A DNA stretch of 60,000 bases. Source: Adiantum capillus-veneris. Its lineage: Eukaryota > Streptophyta > Polypodiopsida > Polypodiales > Pteridaceae. A program made the translations under genes and the position numbers. Under the pieces are notes generated by a model, which saw only the letters and a program-made list of their open reading frames with translations, had not been told where the DNA came from and did not search any database. Positions within the stretch are counted from its first letter, which is position 1. Each line of letters starts with the position of its first letter. Positions 23,936-34,739 of this stretch are shown in pieces. The stretch lies in the NCBI GenBank assembly GCA_014529385.2, contig CM043944.1:89909384-89969383 (forward strand), read 5' to 3'.

Positions 23936-24951
23936 CAATGATGACTCGCGAGAGACAACAGTCTTGTAGTTGCTGATACATGCAATGTTGGCATTGTGGT
24001 CACACCAGGCACATTAAGCACCATCATTTCAGACGTATGAGATAGCAGTGGAGATGTATGCATGGTGCAGATGAGGTTTTGGCACATGCTAGAGTGATGT
24101 CTTCATATGCCAATGACAATGATGTCATGTTTTCCTTTAGCGTTCCTTATGATTACATGTCTTTGAGAGATGACACTTCTCCACATCAGTTACTAAATGA
24201 GGATGTAAGTTCCCATGTCACACCACATCATGGCTGGTTTAGCACCTTCTTTTGTGGGAGTTTTAGTTGTGTACACTTGGCTGATGGTTTGGCGTTTGAC
24301 ATTGCAAGTGCAAGATATGTTTGCTTCTCATTGCCCACCAGTGGTGCATCATATACGCTACGACATGTGCGCTATGTTCCTTAGCTGAGATAGAGCTTGA
24401 TCCCAGTAATACGGTTAGAAAAATTTGGGTGTCAAACACTACTTAGAGAGCAATCTTTCCAAATACATTGCGGCTCATTAGGGATTGCTAGGGGAGCCTA
24501 CAGTGGCTTGGTATATCCTATGTATGTGTCTGAGGTACGAGATGACATGGTCTCAATTTTGTTGTTGGCATTCTTTGAGCGAGAGATGGGACATGTCTCC
24601 TGCACGAGTGAGTTCCACCATGCTCACGAGACAGAGCATTTTGCTATGCAAGATGTATCAGTAGACTCTATAGAGATAGAGGTAGAGCGGCTAGTGTCAA
24701 ACCCTGTGCAGGCAGAGGTACAACAGGTATGCTCCATAGAGACACAAGCAGAGATGACAGACATGGAGTCCTTTGATATGATCATGATAGAGGCTAATGA
24801 GTTGGTTCCAGGATGCATAGCTCCACCTATGGGTGAGAGGGACGTAGTCATCCCAGTGTCAATGTTGACACATCTACGTAGTCTTGATGATGCAATACAT
24901 GCAGATAGCATAGGGGAGGCCAATACAGTAGGTTTACACAGCTTTCAGTAA
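23936..24951 (+). pseudogene. Copia gag zinc knuckle and protease remnant plus anonymous acidic ORF
   Basis: A knuckle-like CWHCGHTRHIKH lies at 23975-24010, with its final Cys replaced by His. It is followed at 24130-24384 by a copia protease-type segment: HVTPHHGWFSTF, VHLADG and LRHVRYVP. The catalytic DSGA is not present where expected (the text reads LLNEDVSSHV). The frame 24397-24951 continues with the block that normally follows protease (GSLGIARGA, LYVSEV-like), then an E/M/S-rich unrecognised region up to the 3' LTR. Confidence 0.6.
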
Positions 24952-25282
24952 TGCTTGGTCATCTCATGTATGGTCGAGGCCCGACCTAGCAGCTACAATG
25001 GGAGCATTTGCAGTAGGGATTGTCAGTCAGACAGTGATTGACACAGGATGATGCATAGTGGAGTTTTGCAAACCATACAAAGTAGTCTGCAAGATTTACA
25101 TGCAAGCTCTAGCATGGGTACGCACGCTCGCCTACCACTAGAGCCTGCTATGGCTGCATGTAGATCGACTAAGCGAGCTAGTGGGTGTAGGTTGAGAGAG
25201 TCTCTCACCTGTTTTCTTGTACATACTAGTAGTTTAGCTAATAGGACCCACTTATTGGCACATTTTCCTTTAAATGGGAGAC

Positions 25283-25514
25283 TGTTGGTGTAAAGGCGTT
25301 TGTATCTTGTCGGTCGCCCAGGCTATGGGTACCCGTCCACTATTGGTTGTACATATATACCACAATAAGGAGTAGCTTATTTGAGTTTTGGCTCCACCCA
25401 CACATGGTCTACTCTCTCCCTCTCCCCTTCTCGCTTGCACACACCGCACCGCACCGCACCGCATCCGCACCGCGCACGCACACATCCGCATCGTGCATGC
25501 ATGTATCCGCAACA
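25283..25514 (+). repeat. 3' LTR of the non-autonomous copia element
   Basis: Starts TGTTGGTGTAAAGG directly after a purine-rich tract and contains the same phrases as the left LTR. A short tandem ACCGC repeat at about 25443-25475 is specific to this end. The right boundary is approximate. Confidence 0.6.
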
Positions 25515-26689
25515 AGGTCCTCAAAACAAACCTTACTTCTCATCCACTAGATTAGAGGTACGATCAGACAACCTAGCCATACTACTGATATATTTCTAGG
25601 GGCTTAATTAAACCTTGGAGACGTTTTTCTTTTTGCATTGCAGATGGGTTAGACAACTCACTAGAGATGGAGTGCTAGAGGAGATTCCATTGACCACTAG
25701 AGGTCATGGATTGTGCCGATCATGATATGTTTGAACATCATGGAAGGATGGTGAACTTCTGAAGTCACCAAGTGGGAGCAAGTTCGTTGCCCTTGGTAGT
25801 TTGATTATTGACTTGGTATTCTTTTGGCATGGAAGGCCAAATTTTGGGCTCATTTTGAGAGGTAACTTTTATCATTCTAGCTTAAGTTCTAACATTGTAG
25901 CTTAGCTTCAAATATCCATGCAATGAGTTCTACATAAATAGAGTTTGAGCATGATTTGGCTGAGCATGGGTAGTTAGATCATAGTGAGGCCCACATACCA
26001 TTAGGCTCACCATCACAGTGAGTGCCAAACCTCCACTATAGAGTCGGGGAGAACCTCTCTTCAAAACATTCCATTGCAAGAGTTTGGTTTGTTCAGTAGG
26101 AGTAGCCATATAGTAGCCTATGTGCAACAATATTTTTGAACAAAACGTCATTTAAACAAGCAAGGTAAGCCATAGCACCAAGAAAGGAAAAAGGAGCATG
26201 CCTACTATAAAGAGAGTAATCTTTTATGTGAATGTGCTTTTTTGCAAGGCAAGTTGCATGTTTGTCCAAAATTATTATTTGATGACATAGTTGCAGTAGG
26301 GGGTACCAGCTAATGGAAAATGGAAAAATGATGGCTTAGTGGAAGGATAAAATGAAGCATTAGTGGAAGAGCAGGAGGTGTGGCAGTAAAGCAGAGCTGT
26401 ATTTGGAAATGGCTGCATGTGGTCGTTGCATGGGGGTATTGTTGCAACATTGTGCCTCTCTCTCTCTTCCAATTGAGTTTATGGGCATGGAAAGGGTTGT
26501 GGAGTACATGATAAAGATGCATCAAAACCCCTCACATCAACTTTCTACAATTGCATGGGAAGCAAGCAAAAAAGTTCAAAAGACACATAAAAGCAAGATT
26601 TTGAGCACAGGATTGATGCAAGACATAAAGAAGTGGTTTGGGAGATGGGATGCATTACACTTGCTACATGATGCTTCAATTGACTCCCA
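25515..26689. other. No clear feature; possible upstream LINE remnant
   Basis: I see no recognisable domain in 25515-26400. From about 26500 a plus-strand frame (WFGRWDALHLLHDASIDSQVNEAF) may be a decayed part of the LINE ORF2 that becomes recognisable at 26690, but it carries no decisive motif. Confidence 0.4.
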
Positions 26690-27180
26690 AGTGAATGAAG
26701 CGTTTCTACAAACACCAATGTATAACGGGTTGGGATAAATCCTGTGGGTCATGCTTTGTACATTACACCACCCATATTGCCCCCAACTACAAAACCATGT
26801 TCATTGTTGAAAGAGGAAACCGTACTCACACTTACATGCTTGAGCTTAATCCCTTGTCAGTGATATGCACTATCGTAGCTATTCGGCTTAGCTCTCACTC
26901 CCTTTGATGTGAGAATGGGCATCAGGGAAATCGAGAAGAGTCAAATCGATTGTGCACATTATTCTCACTGCAAGTTCAAGAGTCTGAGTACCACACACTA
27001 CTAGAGTGCTCAGCTTTTGGTCACATCCAAACTTGGTTCTCTAACATATTTAGCCATGACTTAGACCTACACACTTTCCTCTCCAAGCCACAGTGTGGGC
27101 TCTCCATTGCGACTCTCATCATCAGAATTTTGGAGCATCAAGAGTCACTCTCAACCATTCACATACTACATCACATGTAA
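26690..27180 (+). pseudogene. LINE ORF2 C-terminal remnant
   Basis: Across several frames the text keeps the pattern found after the RT of many LINEs. It has RLSSHSL, a broken ENGHQGNREE-type segment, RLCTL and a C/H-rich piece YHTLLECSAFGHI, matching R-x3-H-x-L...RE-x-R-x-C...E-x-x-H-x-L-x-x-C-P. The first cysteine of the usual pair is unclear. No RT core is left. It ends 45 bases before the TC microsatellite. Confidence 0.55.
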
Positions 27181-27222
27181 CTTTGGTCCCATAGGTCATA
27201 TTTGACCTTCAAGGATGATAGT

Positions 27223-27305
<83 letters not shown>
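27181..27305 (+). mobile_element. LINE 3' end with (TC)n tail
   Basis: TTTGGTCCCATAGGTCAT, then about 27 bases, then 79 bases of TC (27227-27305). Compare 21872-22016, which has the same phrase, a similar short spacer and the same dinucleotide tail. Confidence 0.5.
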
Positions 27306-27310
<5 letters not shown>

Positions 27311-28723
27311 TCTAATATCTAACCAACCTAAATTATTTTCTCATATTAAAATGATCATTTAATGTGGGAGAATAAAAGGTAACAAGGGTTAGGATATAGA
27401 CATGTGCTTAAAAATCTTTCTCAACACGGGGCCAATGGTAAAGGGGCCAAATGAGAGATGGTCTATCAAAGAGAAATGCTAACCAATGGAGCTTAAAGAA
27501 CTTAGGGTTAGCTTCATTCAAGACCTCCAATAGTTAGTGTTAAAATTCCCTTGACCTTAGGTAATCTAGGGTTGTGCTTGAGGTGGGAACCCAACCCAAG
27601 CTTGAGGTGCTTGTCATGCCTCATGACTAAGGTGCTTGAGATGCTTGAAGTGCTTGATGATTGAGATGCTTGATGTGCTTGTCATGCTTGAGATGCTAGG
27701 GTTTTACTTGAGGTGGGAACCTAGCCCAAGCTTGAGGGGCTTAAGGGCCAAGCTTGTGGTGAGAATTGGAGCCAAGCTTGAGGGGCTTAAGGGCCGAGCT
27801 TGTGGTGAGAATTGGGGCCAAGGTTTAGGGACTTGAGGTGTCACAAAAGTCAAATCATATCCCTACAAAGAGGGGGAGCGCCATGCAAGTATGGGGAGTG
27901 GTTGCTTGACCACTCTCTCTCCCAAAGGGCACCCCTTGGTCAAGAGGCAAGTGGGACACATGTCAAGCCCCTAGCTAGGTTACCCTCAAGGAGTGTCCAA
28001 AGCCTATTGGTTGGCCTCCCAAGGGGTCCAATGATAATTCAGTTAATTTAATTAATTGGCATTTATCAAGTCCTCTATCTCAAGGAGAAAGGGGGACACT
28101 TGTCCCAAGGCTACCCTTCTTGCTCATTGATATGCCCTTGCATTTGATTGGCTAGTCTTGGAGAGGTCTAATGATCTTCAATCATGGGCTACAAGGGGGG
28201 TCAACCAAAGCAAGCTAGGGAGTTGCTTGAGGGGTATACTCTCCCACACACACTCTCATTGTTGTGTGAAGTGCAAAGTGCAAGAGCTCCATCTCCTTCT
28301 CCAATCTAGTAGAGAAGCTAAGAGCCTACACAACATTCTTGGCTATGGATTGCAAATCCAACCAAGAGCCATGCTTCAATGCTTAAGCTTTCCATCTTCT
28401 CCATCTTCATTACTATGCTATTATTTATGCTAGTAAGAAGAGTGATGATAAGTGAGGAACTAATTCTTTCTCCTATGAAATATTTCTTCTTCCACTTCTC
28501 TACCTTCATTCCCCGCTAGCTCTGTCCACCTTCGAAGGTGTTTGAGGCCTTGGGACTGAGGCTTGGGATAGTTAATGCTTTCCATAGTTTATGTTATGCT
28601 CGTGATGCATCAAGCTTTCTATCTTCATTGCATCAGCTAGGTCACAAGGAACACAAAGATTGTATTATTGTAACAAGTCTCTCTTGATAGGAGAAATTAT
28701 AATACAAATGCCTATTGGAGGGG
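27306..28723. other. Unassigned stretch with small tandem repeats
   Basis: No domain recognised. A 46-base direct tandem repeat lies at 27728-27819 (units start AAGCTTGAGGGGCTTAAGGG). A looser GCTTGAGGTGCTTG-type repetition lies at about 27600-27705. Confidence 0.6.
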
Positions 28724-29137
28724 TGTTAGCAGCAAGCTAACCTGGATATCATTTTTTGGAGATCTCATTGTAAAAACACTTATTATTTTGATAAATCGGG
28801 AATATAACTCTTATTTTTCGAATAAATCTTTGTAATTGATGAGCCGAGGCTACAAGCTTCTGGATTGTATCAACCTGTCATTACCCATCTTTAGTTAGAG
28901 CTCCCAAATTATTAGTTTTGACCACCAAAAACCTTGGCTAAGGTATAAAAGCCAATTTATGTAAATTAATAAAAAGTTTTTGTATAATAGAAACACAGCG
29001 TGAGCTAACAGCGCTCACTTCTCTCCTTCTCGCGCTTCCTACTCCCTCCCCGGTTGTCACATTGCAATCGCGTTTGTTGCATTGCAACCAAAGGTAAGAG
29101 CTCTACACATTGACGTAAGCATTTCATGGTATTTTGT
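28724..29137 (+). repeat. Probable 5' LTR of the plus-strand gypsy element
   Basis: Bounded by TGTTAGCAGC at 28724 and a TACA end just before a candidate primer site. It contains a TATA box (28944-28950) and an AATAAAAAG poly(A)-like signal about 20-30 bases further. Without a second LTR the boundaries rest on these signals only. Confidence 0.45.
28944..28950 (+). promoter_or_regulatory. TATA box
   Basis: TATAAAA in the context AAGGTATAAAAGCC, followed by a region resembling the start of LTR-driven transcription. Confidence 0.5.
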
Positions 29138-29142
29138 ACATT

Positions 29143-29160
29143 TTGGCGTCGTCGATCCGT
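29143..29160 (+). promoter_or_regulatory. Candidate primer-binding site
   Basis: TGGCGTCGTCGATCCGTGG shares the TGGCG start of tRNA-Asp-type sites but diverges afterwards. A competing candidate, TGGCGGAGCTGTCGGGGA, occurs twice at about 29561 and 29596 and keeps the GGGGATCG end. Which one primed the element is unresolved. Confidence 0.35.
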
Positions 29161-29556
29161 GGCCTAATTTCATCATAAGTAGAAATTTACACTTTAAATC
29201 AAAAACTAAGCATAGACAAGGGCTAGCTCCTTTTGGACTTCTTATGGATCAATAATGGAGTGGGATTTGATACCATAAGCTTGTGTGCTTAGGTCTTATA
29301 AACCTGTCCTAGAAGTTTCGTTACGTTTGGATGTCATTTGATGCTGTAATGGATGTGATTTGTTTGCCGATGAGCGATTGGCTTTTGGTGATTTCAGTCA
29401 CTTGAGTGTATCCTGAGTTAGATGCGAGTTTTTTGTTGTTTTTCAAGAGATTGACAACCTCTTGTAGCCTCTATGCACTAGTCGAGTCAGCTTCATCCCA
29501 TGGATTCACAATTTAATTGTGGTTCTTCGTTAAATCTGCAGTAAGATAGGAGTGCG

Positions 29557-29626
29557 ATTTGGCGGAGCTGTCGGGGATCGAAAAGACCTACATTTGGCGG
29601 AGCTGTCGGGGATCGAAAAGACCTAA
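29557..29626. repeat. 35-base tandem duplication containing a primer-site-like motif
   Basis: Units at 29557-29591 and 29592-29626 each contain TTTGGCGGAGCTGTCGGGG followed by ATCGAAAAGACCTA. The motif differs from the tRNA-Asp complement at about four of 21 positions. Confidence 0.75.
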
Positions 29627-30284
29627 ACTAGGAAAAAACACGAGCGTCTTGTGAAGTTATCCTTTAACTTCCTCTAGGATCTCCTAGAGTAAAAACCTTC
29701 TTTTTAGAAACCGCATAGCTTAATATTGTCGTCTTTTGTTGTGTAGAGGTAGCTTGGAAGTAATCTTACTTGTTGAGTGCCTTTAGGATTTTAGGATTGT
29801 AGGATTAGACTAGGATTTATAGAATGATTGATAGACAAGATAAGTCTTAAGATCAAAGCTCAAACCATTAAAAAAAAAAAAACGAGTGTTTCTGAACACT
29901 TTTCACAACCCCATTGCATGAGAACGTAGGAGTAGGGTAAGAAGGATCCGAGGTGGATTTCAAAACATCACTCTCTCCAAAAGAATCAATTGTGAGTTGT
30001 TATTTGAAGTTACAAAATTTTAGGTCTACCGCTAGAAATAGCACGAAAAGACTCCAAACCACTCAATCCGACTGGAGGGTATGTTTTAAAAGTTGTCTCA
30101 ACCAGTGGGTAAGCTCAAGGACACATTGAGGTAAGAATATCAACGATTTGCAAAAACTCAAATTATCTACTTTTTCTTGATATTTTAGGCCAAATTAAGT
30201 TTTGACTTTATTCATAGGCTTAAAATAGCTCCTGAAAAGATTGTCCATTGAGAAAGTGCAAAAAAATGTTTATTTTGGACATAA

Positions 30285-31172
30285 AGTAAATAATCGTGAT
30301 TATTTACTTTCAGCTCAAAATTGACCAAGGTTGATACCAGTGACACATTGCATGTGTACAAACAACTTTTGTAAAGGCACATAGGATTTGGATCACCAAA
30401 CTAACAAAAAACTAGGTAAAAACTAAAGTTTGTACTGACTTTCGGGAACTTGAGTGTAAATAGAGAAAACATTTGTCCAAACTCAATGAAATTTGATTCA
30501 TAGTCTTATATTGATGTGATAGACATGTGTATATGCTCAGTTGACCAAAAAGATGCAAAACTTTTCTCATAAGTAAATAATCGTGATTATTTAGATCTGC
30601 CCCATTTTTCAACTTTTTTGACCAATTTAGCATACCACTAGCTTTACCATGTTGTACTAAGCCCACAAACCAAATTTGGTAAGATTTGGATCATTCGATT
30701 GAAAATTGTGAACAAATTTGCAAAGTCAGTCTCTGTGGATAGAAAATTGATGACCATTTGACCAAAAGTTTGTCCAAACTTGATGAAACTTGACTAGGGA
30801 CCTTAAATTGAAGTGCTTAACAGATCTGTGTCAAGGCTGGGACAAAAACTTGCCAAAAATTAGATGGAGTAAATAATCGTGATTATTTACATTTTCTACA
30901 AAAATTGATCATTTTGCACATTTGATTATACCACAAGGTCAAGCATATCAAGTAGATCCACAAATCAATTTTGGTGAAATTTGGATCACAATAGTGAGAC
31001 TTAAGCCAGATTTTTGATCACAGAGTCTGCGGACATAAAATAGATAATAAACTTGAAAAAAATTTGTCCAAATTTTGTGAAACTTGTCCAAGACTTAACA
31101 AGTTGTACACTTGGCAAATCAAGACAAAAAGTACAAAAAACTGAGAAAAGTAAATAATTGTGATTATTTACT
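30285..31172 (+). repeat. Leader palindrome array of the plus-strand gypsy element
   Basis: Four palindromes lie at 30285-30308, 30572-30595, 30868-30891 and 31149-31172, start-to-start 287, 296 and 281. The arm is AGTAAATAAT, the centre CGTG (TGTG in the last), then the complementary arm. Two copies lose one or two bases of pairing at the outer end. About 60-100 bases upstream of copies two to four a phrase like TTTGTCCAAAC...TGAAACTTG recurs (for example 30769-30792). The same phrase occurs upstream of the palindrome at 3515 on the minus strand. Confidence 0.85.
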
Positions 31173-31579
31173 ACTGCTACATAGAGACACCAGTTTTGAC
31201 TTTTGACTTGTACAGTGTTAGACCAACATAATACAAAGCCACCGGGAAACTTTGGGTTCAATCGGATCCAAATTGGTACATGTTCACTCAGTTTTCAGGT
31301 TGCAAATTAATCCTTTGATTTTTTGCAAAAGTGGAATCTGGAAGTCTCAATTGCTGACTCCCATAGCTCGATTTGAAGTGATACACATAGACCAATCACA
31401 ATTAAACTATATAGTCTTTGTGAAAAAAGAGCTAACTGGATCAAAATTTATACAGGAATCACTTGCAGATAAGGAAGTGGCCGCTTGACGGAAAATGCAA
31501 TCTAGTCAAGTGGAAGAAATTGACAACAAGTCAATCCGACGGTAAGTACTCTATCCAGGGCTTCACAAGTCATTATGAA

Positions 31580-31990
31580 CCTTATATTCAATTTCCATAC
31601 TGAATTCAAGGGGTTTGGAGTGACATTAGAATGAAAAGCATTGACATGGTTCCAAAATATTCCACCAAGGTCAATCATGGACTTGAATACAATAGCTCAA
31701 GGATTTGTAGCTGCTTGTTCAAAAACGGGGATCAAACACGATATAGTAGCTCAAATGTATAACTTTAAATAGAAACAAGGTGAGTCCGTTAGGGATTGTG
31801 CAACTTGAATGAAGCAATACATTGCAAGATGCCCAGAGATAGAGATACGTGCAGAAGAACGACTAGTATCATTGTTTCTAGAGGGCTTGCTAAACAAAGA
31901 ACTTCATGCTATATTGTATAGAAAGAAGCATACAACCCTAGAATCTGATGCTATTAATTTAGGAGACATATAGAAACATGCCATGTGTGC
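31580..31990 (+). pseudogene. gag core remnant, plus-strand gypsy element
   Basis: Reading across four stops the gag signature is clear: KGFGVTLE-stop-KALTWFQNI, IAQGFVAACSKTGIKHDIVAQMYNFK, QGESVRDC and SLFLEGLLNKELH. The same blocks occur at 13844-13400 on the minus strand. The frame ends abruptly at about 31990. Confidence 0.7.
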
Positions 31991-32350
31991 GAGAATGGTG
32001 GGTGTGTAAGAGAGGTGTAAGAGTGGTGAAAGGATGCACTTCCCCCACCCCAAAACGGGGAGGATAAATTTATGATTTTCGGCCTTCCATAACTCCTATA
32101 TATGATCTCCGATTTGAGTGGAGATTATAGATTTGAAATCTACACGCAGAGCTCTTTCCATAATTTGCTACATGATATGCTTTTGTCCGCTAGATTTTTA
32201 ATTTCATTTTGGGGGGAAATTTTGAATTCAAATAAACTAGCCATTTTACCTGTTTGAGTTCAAAAGTTGTCCTTTAATTTCTTTCTTAATACTAAAGTTT
32301 TGACTCCTTTAAACTGTCAAATAAAGACTCCCTCCTAGACTCCGTTCTCT
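31991..32350. other. Unrelated segment replacing the gag C-terminus and PR1 active site
   Basis: Between gag and the surviving part of PR1 lie about 360 bases with no similarity to the minus-strand element that I can see. The zinc knuckle, linker and DSGA segment expected here are missing. It looks like a deletion filled by other DNA; no terminal repeats noticed. Confidence 0.45.
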
Positions 32351-33290
32351 TTCTAATGTTGAGAAAGTGATAGTTAATTCTTGTGGGATTGAATATCAAC
32401 ACACTTTTACCATAGTAGACTTTGGGAAGAAACGCAATTACGAAATCATATTAGGAAGACCTTTCATGCGACAAGTACAACTCATCCAAGACTGGGAAAA
32501 CAATTATTTGTACTTGAAGCAAGTGGGATCAATAACAAGGGCTAATCTAAAAGATCACACTTATAGAGATGTCATGAAAACGCCCATACAAGAGTTTGAT
32601 TCAATCTCTTCCAGTGAAAGTAATCTTCCATCTTCGTGGAACAAAGACACTCCTATTTGGATGTGCGGAGCTTCAAAAAACGGGAGCTTAAAAAGAGAGG
32701 AATGTATCTTATAAAGGGATTGCACAGACGAAGCCTATGTACCTAAACCCTTTCTCGAGCATTTGTTTGAGCCATTTGAATGGACTCAAATTTTAACGAC
32801 AATGGATGTATGTGTGAATACATCTATGCCTACTCAATTTTGCAATGAGGACGGCTATGACATAATTCCCATCCAAATGATCTCAACCCTCCACATTGAA
32901 GACGAAAGTCTGGAACCAAAGGACTTGATGAAACCTCAACAGTACTTTTAGACCTCTACTATGAGGCAACAGATAAGCTACAAGAACATTCATCTACGTC
33001 AGATGATTAGGGGTCGGAAAAAGAACATGTGAGAGCTAAGCTACTCATGAAAGGAGGGGAGGAAAAGTTTTTTGACTTTCCTAACCAGAAACCAAGAAGA
33101 TAGAAATGGTATAGACGAAAGAGGGACACTAGAAATTTAAAAGCTAGACCTATACCATCAGTCTCCAGTAGAACACAACTCCTTATGCAAATAAATGCAT
33201 ATGATTGTGTCAAGGACAAAATTACAAGTAGATATCCTTCAAACAAAAACCTAGAAATGAAGCAAAACATAAAAAACACGACAAGGGTTC
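32351..33290 (+). pseudogene. PR1 C-terminal part and linker, plus-strand gypsy element
   Basis: It starts just after where the catalytic DSGA should be. YQHTFTIVDFGKKRNYEII, LGRPFMRQ, WMCGASKNGSLKREEC, then FCNEDGYDIIP, all matching the PR1 frame at 11635-10370. Stops occur at 32712 and later. The linker continues to about 33290 (KFFDFPNQKPRR, KINAYDCVKDKI-like text). Without the active-site Asp it cannot be a protease. Confidence 0.75.
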
Positions 33291-33549
33291 AACCAGCACA
33301 CGAGTTGAGTGGAAAAAGAAGTATCAAGAGTTGAAAAAAACTCTAAAGGAGATATATACAACTAAAATGGAAACCACTGAAGAGGATGGTAAAGATGTAA
33401 TGAGTGTTCCATCCCATTACAAGAAATATACTCTCCAAGATTGAGAAATCATAATCTAACAACCTGTTAGAGAACTACGAAAACAGGGCGAGTCCTACGA
33501 AGGGCCTGAAAACGCAAAAAGGATAGATCTGGTCAAACCAAGATAAGAG

Positions 33550-34620
33550 CCTAGACTAGCCTACATTACAAATGAACTAGCTAAAGAAGAAGAAGAGCTT
33601 TTATTAAGCTTACTGAAAGAATACCATTTTAGAACAGCGTAAAATTGCTTTTGCAACTGAATGGGGTATTTTTGCCTATCGGTTATGCCTTTTGGGTTAA
33701 TTAATGCTCCTGCCACCTTTCAAAGATTGATGAGTTATGCTTTTGAGGACTATCTTAGGAAATTCTTGGAAGTATATATGGATGATCTATGTGTACATTC
33801 ATCAATCCAAGATGATCATTTTGAACACCTCAAAAAGGTATTCAAAAAATGTAGACTTTATAGGATTTGCTTAAAACCTGAAAAGTGCACATTCATGGGT
33901 AGACAAGGAAAAATTCTTGGACATATAGTGTCTAAAAATGGCATAGCTATTGATATGGACCAGATTCATGTTATTGTTGATTTGCCTGACTAGGGAGTTC
34001 AAGCCTTCATGGGACATTGTGGATATTACAAACGGTTCATTTATATGTACGATATAATTGTAAAACCCATGTATAGCTTGATTACACACTTTGAGTGGAC
34101 TGAGGCATTTGAAGAATCCTTCATGAAGCTTAAGCACGCTCTCACCTCAGTTCCAATATTGAAAGCCCCAAATTGGAATAAGATATTCCACATATATGTA
34201 GATGCTTCCAATTTTGCCATCGGTTGTATAATAGCTCAACCAAGAGACAGGAAAATTGATTTTCCTATTTCTTATGCTAGCCGATAGTTGAATATAGCAG
34301 AAAATAATTATACCACCACCAAAAGGGAAGGACTAGTAATATCCTATGTCATTAAAAAGTATAGGAATTACCTATTAGCCAACAAATTTGTGTTCTTTGT
34401 GGACCACCAAGCCTTATTGTACTTGGTCAACAAGCCATGCAGCACACAGGAAGAATAGTGAGATGGTTCATCATTCTTCTAGAATTTGATTTCACTATGG
34501 TTGTCAAAAAGGCACTACACATCAAGGAGCAGATCATTTGTCAAGGATTTTTTCAAAAAAACCACCTAAAGGAGTAGACAATGATATACCAAATGCATAT
34601 CTGTTCTCTGTGGATATGAT
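33550..34620 (+). pseudogene. RT (internally deleted) and RNase H, plus-strand gypsy element
   Basis: A short N-terminal piece (ELAKEEEELLLSLLKEYHF, about 33570-33630) is fused to the mid-RT segment KIAFATEWG at about 33640. Roughly 140-150 codons, including the first active-site Asp block, are deleted relative to the minus-strand copy. The remainder keeps GLINAPATFQRLM, EVYMDDLCVH, ILGHIVSKNGIA and MGHCGYYKRFI, then RNase H (YVDASNFAIG, FFVDHQALLYLV). Frameshifts lie near 33680, 33990 and 34450. Confidence 0.8.
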
Positions 34621-34739
34621 ACCTAGATGGTCAGAGAACATGGGATCATTGATGACAATTAGCTCAACTGGATTTTCAAATACCACTTCCTATTACAATC
34701 GGATTAATTGAGCAATCGGCTATGTATTAGTTACTAGCT

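Larger units (their letters stand above)
23423..25514 (+). mobile_element. Short non-autonomous Ty1/copia element
   Basis: Two LTR-like ends share the phrase TATTGGTTGTACATATATAC and the following ACATGGTCT-CTCTCCCTCTCC block (about 23464-23562 and 25344-25432). A tRNA-Met-type primer site lies just inside the left end at 23611. A purine tract (about 25271-25281) precedes TGTTGG at 25283. The interior holds only a zinc-knuckle remnant, a decayed protease and an anonymous ORF; integrase, RT and RNase H are absent. Left LTR start and right LTR end are approximate. Confidence 0.7.
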
